NCBI GenBank assembly: GCA_013139625.1
Contig: WTAK01000103.1
Location: forward strand, 1 to 5,646
DNA: 5,646 nucleotides
Direction of reading: 5' to 3'
Origin: Candidatus Delongbacteria bacterium
GTDB lineage: Bacteria; UBA4055
The notes beneath the pieces are model-generated. The model worked only from the letters and a program-made list of their open reading frames with translations. It made no database searches and was not told where the DNA came from. The translations under genes were made by a program, and so were the position numbers. The first letter of the stretch is position 1; every line of letters begins with the position of its first letter. Below are positions 1 to 5,646 of the stretch, one piece after another.

Positions 1-386
1 AAGAAAAAATGGTTGATAAAGATGGTAACGATAAAAAATCTTACATCAGAATGGAAGGTAATAAAGTTTATAAATATGCAGTTAGAGCTATGATAGAATC
101 TGCAGAAAAAGCTATGGAAGATGCTCAGATCACTGAAAAAGATATTGATATGCTTATTCCTCATCAAGCCAATTCCAGGATTATTGATGCAATTGCGAAA
201 AGAGTAAATATGCCTGATGAAAAAGTTGTTAGAAATTTACAATATCTTGGAAACACCTCATCAGCTTCTATACCTGTAGCATTGGATCAAGTAAGAAAAG
301 ATGGTAGATTGAAAGATGGAGACGTTCTTCTCGTAGCTGCCTTCGGAGGTGGATTTACTTGGGGTGGATTAGTAATTAAAATGTAA
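1..386 (+). CDS. fabH: Beta-ketoacyl-ACP synthase III, C-terminal part (5'-truncated by window edge)
   Basis: This is the C-terminal 127 residues of FabH (KAS III), the cytosolic enzyme that starts type II fatty acid synthesis by condensing acetyl-CoA with malonyl-ACP. The reading frame is already open at base 3, so the ATG at 9 is an internal methionine and the gene begins outside the window. Two of the three catalytic residues are visible: His in the PHQAN motif (codon 162-164) and Asn in the YLGNTSSAS motif (codon 252-254). The nucleophilic Cys lies in the missing N-terminal half. The C-terminal AAFGGGFTWGG segment is typical of the family, whose full length is usually 310-330 residues. 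The stop is TAA and fabD starts 12 nt later, so the two are almost certainly cotranscribed. KAS III relatives outside fatty acid synthesis exist, but the fabD-fabG neighbours make FabH by far the best reading. Confidence 0.95.
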   Translation, partial: EKMVDKDGNDKKSYIRMEGNKVYKYAVRAMIESAEKAMEDAQITEKDIDMLIPHQANSRIIDAIAKRVNMPDEKVVRNLQYLGNTSSASIPVALDQVRKDGRLKDGDVLLVAAFGGGFTWGGLVIKM

Positions 387-398
387 TTTGGAGTAATA

Positions 399-1325
399 AT
401 GTCTAAAATAGCTTTTATATTTCCTGGTCAGGCATCACAGTATGTAGGAATGGGGCAAGATCTTTATGAAAAATATGATATCGCAAAAGAACTTTATGAT
501 AAAGCCAATGATATTTTAGGATTTGATATTAAGAAAGTATCTTTTGAAGGTCCTTTGGAAGATCTTAAACAAACTAAGATCACTCAACCTGCAATATTCA
601 TAATGTCAGTTATCCTTGATAGAATTTTAAAAGAAAAAGGATTTAAACCTGAAATGACTGCCGGACATAGCTTGGGAGAATATTCTGCTCATGTGTGTGC
701 TGAAACGATGTCATTCGAAAATGCACTGGAAGTTGTAAAACTTAGAGGTGAGCAAATGCAGAAGGCCGGTGAATCAAACCCCGGTACGATGGCAGCAATA
801 GTCGGACTTAAAGATGAAAATATCGTTATTGAAGCATGTAAAGAAGCTTCAGTAGTAGGTATCGTTCAAGCAGCTAACTTTAATTCTCCGGGTCAAACTG
901 TTATTTCCGGATCTATTGATGGCGTAAGAAAGGCAATGGAACTCTCTAAAGAAAAAGGTGCTAAGATAGTTAAAGAACTCGTAGTAAGTGGAGCATTTCA
1001 CTCACCTTTAATGGAATCAGCTGTAAAACCTTTGACCGAGAAATTAGATACTGTTTCTTTCAATGACCCTAAGATCGCTGTAGTTCCAAATGTGACTGCA
1101 AAAATATCTACGGATAAAGAAGAAATGAAAAGCCTTCTTGTTCTTCAAGTTATGTCACCTGTAAAGTGGACAAAATCAGTAGAAGAGATGATCGCTAATG
1201 GCATTGATACTTTTATTGAAGTTGGTCCGGGTAATGTGCTGAAAGGACTTGGAAAAAGAATTTCAAGAGATGTAAGGTTCTTCGGAGTTCAGAATGTGGA
1301 AGACATTGATAATCTAGAAATATAA
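399..1325 (+). CDS. fabD: Malonyl-CoA:ACP transacylase
   Basis: FabD transfers malonate from malonyl-CoA to acyl carrier protein, supplying the extender unit for fatty acid elongation in the cytosol. The 308-residue protein is full length for the family. It shows the N-terminal FPGQ motif (residues 8-11, oxyanion hole Gln11), the nucleophile elbow GHSLG with Ser91, Arg116 (KLRGEQM) that binds the malonyl carboxylate, the catalytic His201 in AFHSPLM, and Gln250 before SPVKW. The C-terminal EVGPGNVLKGL block (274-284) is also typical. These positions match the E. coli enzyme almost one to one. The ATG at 399 is preceded by GGAG at 390-393 with 5-nt spacing, which supports this start. The gene follows fabH by 12 nt. 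Downstream, an intrinsic-terminator hairpin separates it from fabG. Confidence 0.97.
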   Translation: MSKIAFIFPGQASQYVGMGQDLYEKYDIAKELYDKANDILGFDIKKVSFEGPLEDLKQTKITQPAIFIMSVILDRILKEKGFKPEMTAGHSLGEYSAHVCAETMSFENALEVVKLRGEQMQKAGESNPGTMAAIVGLKDENIVIEACKEASVVGIVQAANFNSPGQTVISGSIDGVRKAMELSKEKGAKIVKELVVSGAFHSPLMESAVKPLTEKLDTVSFNDPKIAVVPNVTAKISTDKEEMKSLLVLQVMSPVKWTKSVEEMIANGIDTFIEVGPGNVLKGLGKRISRDVRFFGVQNVEDIDNLEI

Positions 1326-1338
1326 AATAACACTTGTA

Positions 1339-1366
1339 GGGGACGATTTATATTCGTCCCCTTTTT
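1339..1366 (+). terminator. Intrinsic terminator or attenuator between fabD and fabG
   Basis: A perfect 8-bp stem GGGGACGA (1339-1346) / TCGTCCCC (1354-1361) with a 7-nt loop is followed directly by five T (1362-1366). The stem starts 13 nt after the fabD stop codon and lies entirely within the 57-nt fabD-fabG gap. It has the form of a Rho-independent terminator on the plus strand but sits inside an apparent operon, so it probably acts partially (attenuator, or transcript 3'-end stabiliser for fabHD). The 3' arm can alternatively pair with the fabG ribosome binding site: TCCCC at 1357-1361 with GGGGA at 1372-1376. Confidence 0.8.
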
Positions 1367-1370
1367 ACAT

Positions 1371-1376
1371 GGGGGA
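1371..1376 (+). promoter_or_regulatory. Ribosome binding site of fabG, G-rich
   Basis: GGGGGA lies 6 nt before the fabG ATG at 1383 and decides that start. It is richer in G than the GGAG used by fabD. It is complementary to the 3' arm of the upstream terminator hairpin, so it could be occluded when that hairpin is not formed. The alternative pairing is inferred from complementarity only. Confidence 0.6.
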
Positions 1377-1382
1377 AATAAT

Positions 1383-2129
1383 ATGTTAAATGGAAAAGTA
1401 GCAATAATAACAGGTTCCGCAAGAGGTATTGGTAAAGCTATAGCAGAAGAATATGCAAAGAACGGTGCTAAGGTAGTTATTTCAGATATATTGCAAGAGT
1501 TAGCTGATGAAACTGCAAAAGAGATTCAAGAGAAGTATAATGTTGAAACTTTAGCAATAAAGGCTGATGTTTCAAAGATGGAAGAAGTTGATACTTTGGT
1601 AAAGAGTACAATTGAGAAATTCGGAAGTATTGATATTATAGTTAATAACGCCGGAATTACCAGAGATAACCTTATCATGAGAATGAGTGAAGATGAATGG
1701 AATTTAGTGATAGATATCAACTTAAAAGGTGTTTTCAACTGTATTAAAGCCGTTACCAGACCTATGATGAAACAGAGATCAGGCAAGATCATTAATATTA
1801 CTTCAGTTGTTGGTCAAATGGGTAATGCGGGACAAATAAATTATTCAGCATCCAAGGCAGGCGTTATTGGCATGACAAAAACTTCTGCGAAAGAACTTGG
1901 ATCTAGAGGGATCAAAGTAAATGCTATCGCACCAGGATTCATTGTATCTGAGATGACAGACAAGATGACTGACCAGGCAAAGGACAGCTTGATAGCACTT
2001 ATTCCTGCAAAGAAACTTGGACAACCTTCCGATGTAGCCAATGCAGCAGTGTTCTTAGCTTCTGATAAAGCAGATTACATTACAGGTCAAGTAATCAATG
2101 TAGATGGTGGAATGGTAATGCAAGGGTAG
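1383..2129 (+). CDS. fabG: 3-oxoacyl-ACP reductase (short-chain dehydrogenase)
   Basis: FabG reduces beta-ketoacyl-ACP to beta-hydroxyacyl-ACP, the first reduction of each elongation cycle, as a soluble cytosolic tetramer. The 248-residue protein is a classical SDR of normal length. It has the nucleotide-binding TGSARGIG (10-17), ADV (61-63), NNAG (88-91), and the catalytic tetrad Asn113, Ser141, Tyr154 and Lys158 (YSASK), then APGFI (183-187). Arg132 and Arg175 lie near the positions that contact ACP in E. coli FabG. The second beta strand ends in ISD with Asp35, where NADPH-using FabG proteins usually lack an acid, so NADH preference is possible. The start is fixed by GGGGGA 6 nt upstream. 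It follows fabHD, but with a terminator-like hairpin in between, and ends in TAG before a bidirectional terminator. Other SDR alcohol dehydrogenases share this fold, and the context supports FabG. Confidence 0.93.
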   Translation: MLNGKVAIITGSARGIGKAIAEEYAKNGAKVVISDILQELADETAKEIQEKYNVETLAIKADVSKMEEVDTLVKSTIEKFGSIDIIVNNAGITRDNLIMRMSEDEWNLVIDINLKGVFNCIKAVTRPMMKQRSGKIINITSVVGQMGNAGQINYSASKAGVIGMTKTSAKELGSRGIKVNAIAPGFIVSEMTDKMTDQAKDSLIALIPAKKLGQPSDVANAAVFLASDKADYITGQVINVDGGMVMQG

Positions 2130-2161
2130 GGAATTAAATTTAGAAGATAGAATTTAGAAAT

Positions 2162-2193
2162 AAAAAAAGGGAGCATCGGCTCCCTTTTTCTTT
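2162..2193. terminator. Bidirectional intrinsic terminator between convergent fabG and uppP
   Basis: The stem GGGAGC (2169-2174) / GCTCCC (2179-2184) with loop ATCG is flanked by seven A on the left (2162-2168) and TTTTTCTTT on the right. Read on the plus strand it ends the fabG transcript. Read on the minus strand the A tract becomes a run of seven U and ends the uppP transcript. The A and T tracts can also pair to lengthen the stem. It lies 32 nt after the fabG stop and 11 nt after the uppP stop. Confidence 0.92.
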
Positions 2194-2204
2194 GTGACTA
2201 CATT

Positions 2205-3032
2205 TTAATATGTCATTGCAAATATTGCGATTCCGACACAGTAAATAGCGAAAATATACATACTAGATTTTTTTATCATCCAGACTAATAATTTCAAACT
2301 AAAATATCCAGTAATAAGAGCAGTAACGAACCCAACTCCAATAATAAATGGATCTACGCTGAATCCGGTTCCTATAACATCTTTAAGACCTATCAGAAAA
2401 GCTCCACCTATAGCCGGTAAAGAAAGTAAGAATGAATATGAAGCAGCAGTCTCTTTATCAATTGATAAAAATTTCGCAGTTGCAATTGTAGAACCGGATC
2501 TTGATATGCCCGGAATAATTGCAATACCTTGAACAATGCCGATGATTATAGAATCAAGAACAGATATTTGATCTATTTTCTTAAAAGCCCTTCTCTTTAG
2601 CTCGAAGGCAATAAGCAAGATAGCTGTTACCAATAAAGCTATCCCCACATAAAAAAGATTCGATGTCAATTCTTCAACCGCATCTTTAAATGTCAAACCT
2701 ATAATTGCAGTTGGAACACTTCCAATTATAATCAGTGAAAAGAACCTTGAATCTTTACTATCAAAGAATGATTTCTTAACCCCTTCACCTTTCATCAAGT
2801 TTCTAACACCGTAAAATCCACCTCTAATAATATCTTTAATCGTATTCCGGTAGTAAATAACAACAGCGATCATAGTAGCTAAATGAAGTAAAATATCAAA
2901 AAATAGATTTGATTCTGTTTCTAAACCGGTAACTTTATGTAAAATTGCCAAATGTCCTGACGAAGAGACCGGCAAAAATTCAGTTAAACCCTGAATAAAT
3001 CCCAACAATGCTGATTTTAATATTTCTTCCAT
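2205..3032 (-). CDS. uppP: Undecaprenyl-diphosphate phosphatase (BacA/UppP family)
   Basis: UppP removes a phosphate from undecaprenyl diphosphate to regenerate the lipid carrier for peptidoglycan and other surface polymers. It is a polytopic inner-membrane enzyme, and overexpression of family members gives bacitracin tolerance. The 275-residue protein has normal length. It carries the first signature QGLTEFLPVSSSGHL (14-28; Glu18, Ser23-25, His27) and the second signature PGISRSGS (174-181; Arg178), the two halves of the active site. Hydrophobic spans are visible at about 44-61, 98-115, 126-144, 160-175, 197-216, 228-250 and 257-273. The family EGLTEF motif has Gln14 instead of the first Glu, a variant I believe is common. 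The ATG at 3032 is preceded by a weak AGG about 8 nt upstream. It converges on fabG and shares its terminator. Upstream lies the palindromic element, so it is probably transcribed alone. Confidence 0.96.
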   Translation of the reverse strand: MEEILKSALLGFIQGLTEFLPVSSSGHLAILHKVTGLETESNLFFDILLHLATMIAVVIYYRNTIKDIIRGGFYGVRNLMKGEGVKKSFFDSKDSRFFSLIIIGSVPTAIIGLTFKDAVEELTSNLFYVGIALLVTAILLIAFELKRRAFKKIDQISVLDSIIIGIVQGIAIIPGISRSGSTIATAKFLSIDKETAASYSFLLSLPAIGGAFLIGLKDVIGTGFSVDPFIIGVGFVTALITGYFSLKLLVWMIKKSSMYIFAIYCVGIAIFAMTY

Positions 3033-3045
3033 ATTCTTAACCTAT

Positions 3046-3074
3046 ATTATATCTTATTTTTGTTTTTTTCTTTA
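3046..3074 (-). promoter_or_regulatory. Possible uppP promoter
   Basis: On the minus strand a perfect TATAAT occurs at 3051-3046, 13 nt before the uppP start codon. The -35 region at 17 bp spacing reads TAAAGA (3 of 6 consensus matches), in a very A/T-rich stretch that could act as an UP element. The implied transcript leader would be only about 7 nt, and the AGG upstream of the ATG would lie before the transcript start. It may therefore be a chance match in AT-rich DNA. Confidence 0.3.
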
Positions 3075-3121
3075 AGAGAGTGTTATTTTTTTTATAGCGA
3101 AACAACAGTTATTCTTTTGTT

Positions 3122-3247
3122 TGTTTAAAGAGGTATAAACGAAGGATTTCAAGGCGAAACATAATTTTCAAGCGAGTTTACTAAGGTAAACGAGTGAAGA
3201 CAATTATGCTTTCAACGCCGAAATACAAAATTTATAACCTATAAACA
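3122..3247. repeat. Imperfect palindromic element, copy 1 (ERIC-like architecture)
   Basis: A long interrupted inverted repeat fills this stretch. From outside in: TGTTTA (3122-3127) / TAAACA (3242-3247); AGGTATAAA (3131-3139) / TTTATAACCT (3231-3240, one bulge); ATTTC (3146-3150) / GAAAT (3220-3224); GGCG (3153-3156) / CGCC (3216-3219); CATAATTTTC (3160-3169) / GACAATTATG (3199-3208, one mismatch); and an apical GTTTAC (3176-3181), loop TAAG, GTAAAC (3186-3191). It contains no ORF and has no T run on either side, so it is not a classic terminator. A diverged second copy begins near 5562. It lies between tRNA-Arg, 9 nt away, and uppP. It could be a non-autonomous mobile repeat, a structured RNA, or both. 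The strand of any transcript is unknown. Confidence 0.82.
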
Positions 3248-3255
3248 GACAAAAG

Positions 3256-3329
3256 TGCATCTGACCGGGTTCGAACCGGCAACCTCAGGATCCGGAGTCC
3301 TGTATTCTATCCAGTTGAACTACAGATGC
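3256..3329 (-). tRNA. tRNA-Arg, anticodon CCG
   Basis: The minus strand folds into a full cloverleaf of 74 nt. The acceptor stem is GCATCTG (3329-3323) / CAGATGC (3263-3257) with discriminator A at 3256. The D stem is GTTC/GAAT, the anticodon stem CAGGA/TCCTG around the loop CTCCGGA, the variable loop AGGTT, and the T stem GCCGG/CCGGT around TTCGAAC. The anticodon CCG (plus-strand bases 3293-3295 read in reverse) decodes the Arg codon CGG. The genomic CCA is absent: CTT follows the discriminator, so CCA must be added by the nucleotidyltransferase. The gene starts 15 nt after the tkt stop codon with no terminator between, so it is probably cotranscribed with tkt and processed out. A GATAAT hexamer overlapping the tkt stop might give it a promoter of its own. 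Confidence 0.96.
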
Positions 3330-3344
3330 ATCTTCATACATTAT

Positions 3345-5339
3345 CTATTTCAAATACTCTTTGATCCTATTACTTACTTTCTCTACACTGAAGCCATATT
3401 CATCCATCACAACATTACCAGGTGCAGAAGAACCAAATTTATCAACACCAATATTTAAGCCATTTAGCCCTGTAAACTTACTCCATCCGAAAGTCACACC
3501 GGCTTCAATTGAAACTCTTTTACTTATTTCAGAACTTAGGACACTGTTCTTATACTCATCATCCTGTTCCTCAAATATCTCCCAACTTGGAATACTTACA
3601 ACTTTAGTATTTATACCTTCAGTCTTTAATTTTTCATAAACATCTATTGCAAGATTAACTTCTGAACCTGCTGCAAAAATTACTGATACAGGATTTTCAG
3701 AATCTGCTACTACATAAGCACCTTTTTCCAATCCTAATGCACAACCATATTTTTCTCTATCAACTGTTACAAGGTTCTGGCGTGATAGTACTAGAACGTA
3801 AGGAGTGTCTGCATTTTCCATCATGTATTTCCATGCAACTGATACTTCGTTTGCATCTCCGGGTCTGATCACTTTAATATCCGGCATTGATCGTACTGAC
3901 ATTAGTTGTTCTACCGGCTGGTGCGTAGGTCCATCTTCTCCTACTGCTATAGAATCGTGTGTATAAATGTATATTACAGGTATCTTACATAACGCAGCTA
4001 GTCTTATCGAAGGTCTCATATAATCCACAAATGAGAAGAATGTACTTGTGAATGGTCTTAGACTACCGTGAAAAGAAATACCATTAGCTATTCCAGCCAT
4101 TGCATGTTCTCTAACACCCATTCTAATATTTCGTCCATCTTGAACTATACCATCAAAATATCCACCATCCTTCAGGAATATCTTAGTTGAGCAACTTAGA
4201 TCAGCATCTCCACCAACGAGCCATGGTAATTTATTACCAACAGCGTTCATAACTGTGTGATTTGATACTCTAGTTGCCATTGAAGTACCGACCTCAAATT
4301 TCGGAAGAGCCTCAACCCAATTCTCAGGTAGTTTTAGTTCTATAAAATCATTCAATTCTTTATTTAATTCCGGGTATTTAGAAGTATATTCATCTTTCTT
4401 CTTGCTCCAAGCTTCCCAAACTGAGACAGCCGAACCAATGATATTTTTAAAATTGTTTTTTACTTCTTCACTTACATAAAAAGTTTTGTCTGGATCCATT
4501 CCAAGGCTTTTCTTTGTAAAACTACTTCCTTCTACACCAAGAGGAGCGCCATGTGTCTTTTCACTACCCTGGTTAGGAGAACCGTATCCAATTGTTGTCT
4601 TAATGATTATCATTGAAGGCTTGTCAGTTACTTTCTTCGCAATACTAATTGCTTCAGCAATACCATCAATATCATTATCACCATCATCTACTTGAAGTAC
4701 ATGCCAACCATAACTTTCATATCTTTTCCTTACATCCTCAGTGAAAGTTAGATCTGTTGGTCCATCCAATGAAATATCATTTGAATCATACAGCATAACA
4801 AGTTTACCAAGTTTCATATAACCTGCTATTGAAGCAGCTTCTGAGCTTATACCTTCCATAAGACAACCGTCTCCAACAAAACAGTATGTATGATGATCAA
4901 TAAGCTCGATATCTGAAGTATTAAATTTATTAGCTAACATTTTTTCAGCTATTGCCATACCTACAGCATTTGCAGCACCTTGACCAAGTGGACCCGTAGT
5001 AGTTTCCACACCGGCAGTATGTCCAAATTCTGGATGTCCCGGAGTTTTACTATTCCATTGTCTAAAATTTTTTAAATCATCAATCGAAAGATCATATCCG
5101 CAAAGATGCAGAACACTATACAAAAGTGCACTTCCATGACCTGCTGATAATACAAATCTATCCCGATCCATCCAATCAGGTTTATTAGGATTGAATTTCA
5201 TGTGCTTAGCCCATAGGGAGTAAGCCATGGGTGCTGCTCCTAAAGGCAATCCCGGATGTCCTGAGTTTGCTTTATCAATTGCGTCAATACTAAGGGTTCT
5301 GATCGTGTTTACTGATTCCTTTTCAAATTTTTGAGCCAT
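3345..5339 (-). CDS. tkt: Transketolase
   Basis: Transketolase is a cytosolic thiamine-diphosphate and divalent-metal enzyme. It moves two-carbon ketol units between sugar phosphates, linking the non-oxidative pentose phosphate pathway with glycolysis. At 664 residues it is a full single-chain enzyme, not the split form found in some anaerobes and archaea. Visible motifs are the N-terminal signature around SGHPGLPLG (26-34, His28), AGHGS (67-71, His69), the ThDP/metal motif GDG (156-158) to DSND (185-188, Asn187), KTHGAPLG with His263, Arg357, VREHAM with catalytic Glu411, [12 protein letters not shown] (467-478; Asp469, His473) and LSRQN with Arg520. Most positions match E. coli TktA numbering within two residues. 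The ATG at 5339 is preceded by GGGAAG about 5 nt upstream and a good promoter. The stop is TAG. The residues rule out the related DXP synthase. tRNA-Arg follows 15 nt downstream. Confidence 0.97.
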   Translation of the reverse strand: MAQKFEKESVNTIRTLSIDAIDKANSGHPGLPLGAAPMAYSLWAKHMKFNPNKPDWMDRDRFVLSAGHGSALLYSVLHLCGYDLSIDDLKNFRQWNSKTPGHPEFGHTAGVETTTGPLGQGAANAVGMAIAEKMLANKFNTSDIELIDHHTYCFVGDGCLMEGISSEAASIAGYMKLGKLVMLYDSNDISLDGPTDLTFTEDVRKRYESYGWHVLQVDDGDNDIDGIAEAISIAKKVTDKPSMIIIKTTIGYGSPNQGSEKTHGAPLGVEGSSFTKKSLGMDPDKTFYVSEEVKNNFKNIIGSAVSVWEAWSKKKDEYTSKYPELNKELNDFIELKLPENWVEALPKFEVGTSMATRVSNHTVMNAVGNKLPWLVGGDADLSCSTKIFLKDGGYFDGIVQDGRNIRMGVREHAMAGIANGISFHGSLRPFTSTFFSFVDYMRPSIRLAALCKIPVIYIYTHDSIAVGEDGPTHQPVEQLMSVRSMPDIKVIRPGDANEVSVAWKYMMENADTPYVLVLSRQNLVTVDREKYGCALGLEKGAYVVADSENPVSVIFAAGSEVNLAIDVYEKLKTEGINTKVVSIPSWEIFEEQDDEYKNSVLSSEISKRVSIEAGVTFGWSKFTGLNGLNIGVDKFGSSAPGNVVMDEYGFSVEKVSNRIKEYLK

Positions 5340-5344
5340 GATGT

Positions 5345-5350
5345 CTTCCC
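5345..5350 (-). promoter_or_regulatory. Ribosome binding site of tkt
   Basis: The minus strand reads GGGAAG at 5350-5345, five bases before the ATG at 5339. This supports the chosen start over any internal methionine. It lies directly at the predicted transcript start, so the mRNA leader would be very short. Confidence 0.6.
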
Positions 5351-5357
5351 ATTTAGA

Positions 5358-5386
5358 ATTTTATTTGATGGATTATTTAATGTCAA
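5358..5386 (-). promoter_or_regulatory. Sigma70-type promoter of tkt
   Basis: The minus strand carries a perfect -35 box TTGACA (5386-5381), an exact 17-bp spacer, and a -10 box TAAAAT (5363-5358, 5 of 6 matches to consensus). Initiation is expected near 5351, giving a leader of about 12 nt that just includes the ribosome binding site. This is the best promoter in the window and would drive tkt and probably the following tRNA-Arg. Confidence 0.75.
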
Positions 5387-5561
5387 ATATAATATAAATA
5401 ATTCTATATACTAGATTATTTTTTATTAATTTCTAAAACTATTAATTTCAAGTAGAATATTAAATTAAAATTGTTGAAAAATAGATATTTATAGCTTTGT
5501 ATTTGTTGTACAGATATAAATCATAGAAGTGCATAAAAATAAGTTCTTTATTTTTGCACCG
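5387..5561. other. AT-rich spacer upstream of tkt with one small hairpin
   Basis: No gene or convincing start signal is seen here on either strand. The stretch is very AT-rich and contains a 10-bp direct repeat, TATTAATTTC at 5424-5433 and 5440-5449. It also has an AT-rich hairpin at 5529-5559: GTGCA/TGCAC at the base, a two-base bulge, then AAAATAA/TTATTTT. The hairpin has no following T run and ends 5 nt before the second palindromic element begins its conserved part. Confidence 0.5.
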
Positions 5562-5646
5562 GTATTTCAAGGAGTAATATGTTATGAAGAAAGGAGCTTA
5601 CAAAAGGTAAGCGACTTGAATGAATAATGTATTACGACGCGGAAAG
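5562..5646. repeat. Imperfect palindromic element, copy 2 (runs off the window)
   Basis: This is a diverged second copy of the element at 3122-3247, in the same orientation. It keeps the order of parts: TTTC (5565-5568) / GAAA (5642-5645); a middle stem TAATATGTTAT (5575-5585) / ATAATGTATTA (5624-5634), which is continuous over 11 bp if two G-U pairs are allowed; and an apical GCTTAC (5596-5601), loop AAAAG, GTAAGC (5607-5612). The conserved, mostly unpaired segments ATTTCAAGG, GAG before the apical stem and CGA after it are shared with copy 1. The outer right arm lies beyond base 5646, so the full length is unknown. Confidence 0.7.

Noticed and set aside
1526..2041. Two minus-strand open frames of 88 and 66 codons within fabG
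   Set aside because: They lie wholly opposite the strongly supported fabG coding sequence, lack ribosome binding sites and resemble no family.
3255..3458. Plus-strand open frame of 67 codons beginning MHLTGFEPATSGSG
   Set aside because: It is the antisense translation of the tRNA-Arg gene followed by the antisense of the tkt 3' end. This peptide pattern is a well-known artefact of tRNA genes.
3361..4695. Plus-strand open frames at 3361-3639 and 4486-4695
   Set aside because: Both are antisense to conserved parts of transketolase and have no family features.
5424..5449. Direct repeat TATTAATTTC with a 16-bp period as a possible operator
   Set aside because: The surrounding DNA is extremely AT-rich, so a 10-bp repeat of A and T with one C is expected by chance. 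It also lies more than 35 bp upstream of the tkt -35 box with no inverted symmetry of note.
5529..5559. AT-rich hairpin upstream of copy 2 as an intrinsic terminator
   Set aside because: It has no T run after the stem on either strand and no gene is known to end there. It may be terminating a gene beyond the window, but this cannot be supported.
5584..5610. Tiny open frame of 8 codons (MKKGAYKR) in palindromic copy 2
   Set aside because: It is too short to support, overlaps the apical hairpin, and is not kept in copy 1. It is better explained as part of the repeat.
1..5646. CRISPR array, insertion sequence with transposase, phage or toxin-antitoxin genes
   Set aside because: No regularly spaced repeats, transposase motifs or accessory protein families are visible. 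All sizeable coding regions are core metabolic genes.

Overview
The window is an AT-rich stretch of bacterial chromosome carrying core metabolic genes. Clear Shine-Dalgarno sequences (GGAG, GGGGG, GGGAAG) and a near-consensus sigma70-type promoter in front of transketolase argue against Bacteroidota-type expression signals. The single tRNA gene does not encode its CCA end, which argues against Gammaproteobacteria. The codon choice and short AT-rich spacers fit a low-GC anaerobe-like lineage (Fusobacteriota, Firmicutes or an FCB-type candidate phylum), but the exact phylum cannot be fixed from this sequence alone.

Left third, plus strand: the 3' end of fabH, then complete fabD and fabG, a type II fatty acid synthesis cluster. 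FabH starts chains by condensing acetyl-CoA with malonyl-ACP, FabD makes malonyl-ACP, and FabG reduces the beta-ketoacyl-ACP product. A strong intrinsic-terminator hairpin sits inside the cluster between fabD and fabG. A second, bidirectional terminator closes fabG and the convergent uppP. acpP and fabF, common next genes, are not present here.

Middle, minus strand: uppP (undecaprenyl-diphosphate phosphatase, cell-wall lipid carrier recycling), preceded by an intergenic region of about 220 bp that contains a long imperfect palindrome (about 126 bp, 3122-3247), then a tRNA-Arg(CCG) gene.

Right, minus strand: a full-length transketolase gene (tkt) with all recognisable thiamine-diphosphate catalytic residues. 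It lies 15 nt upstream of the tRNA and has a promoter with a perfect -35 box and 17-bp spacer. The last 307 bp (5340-5646) hold no gene. They contain this promoter, AT-rich spacer, a small hairpin, and a second diverged copy of the palindrome, cut by the window edge.

The most notable observation is the pair of dispersed palindromic elements. They share arrangement and unpaired segments but differ by compensatory changes in their stems, and their core recalls the ERIC repeats of enterobacteria.
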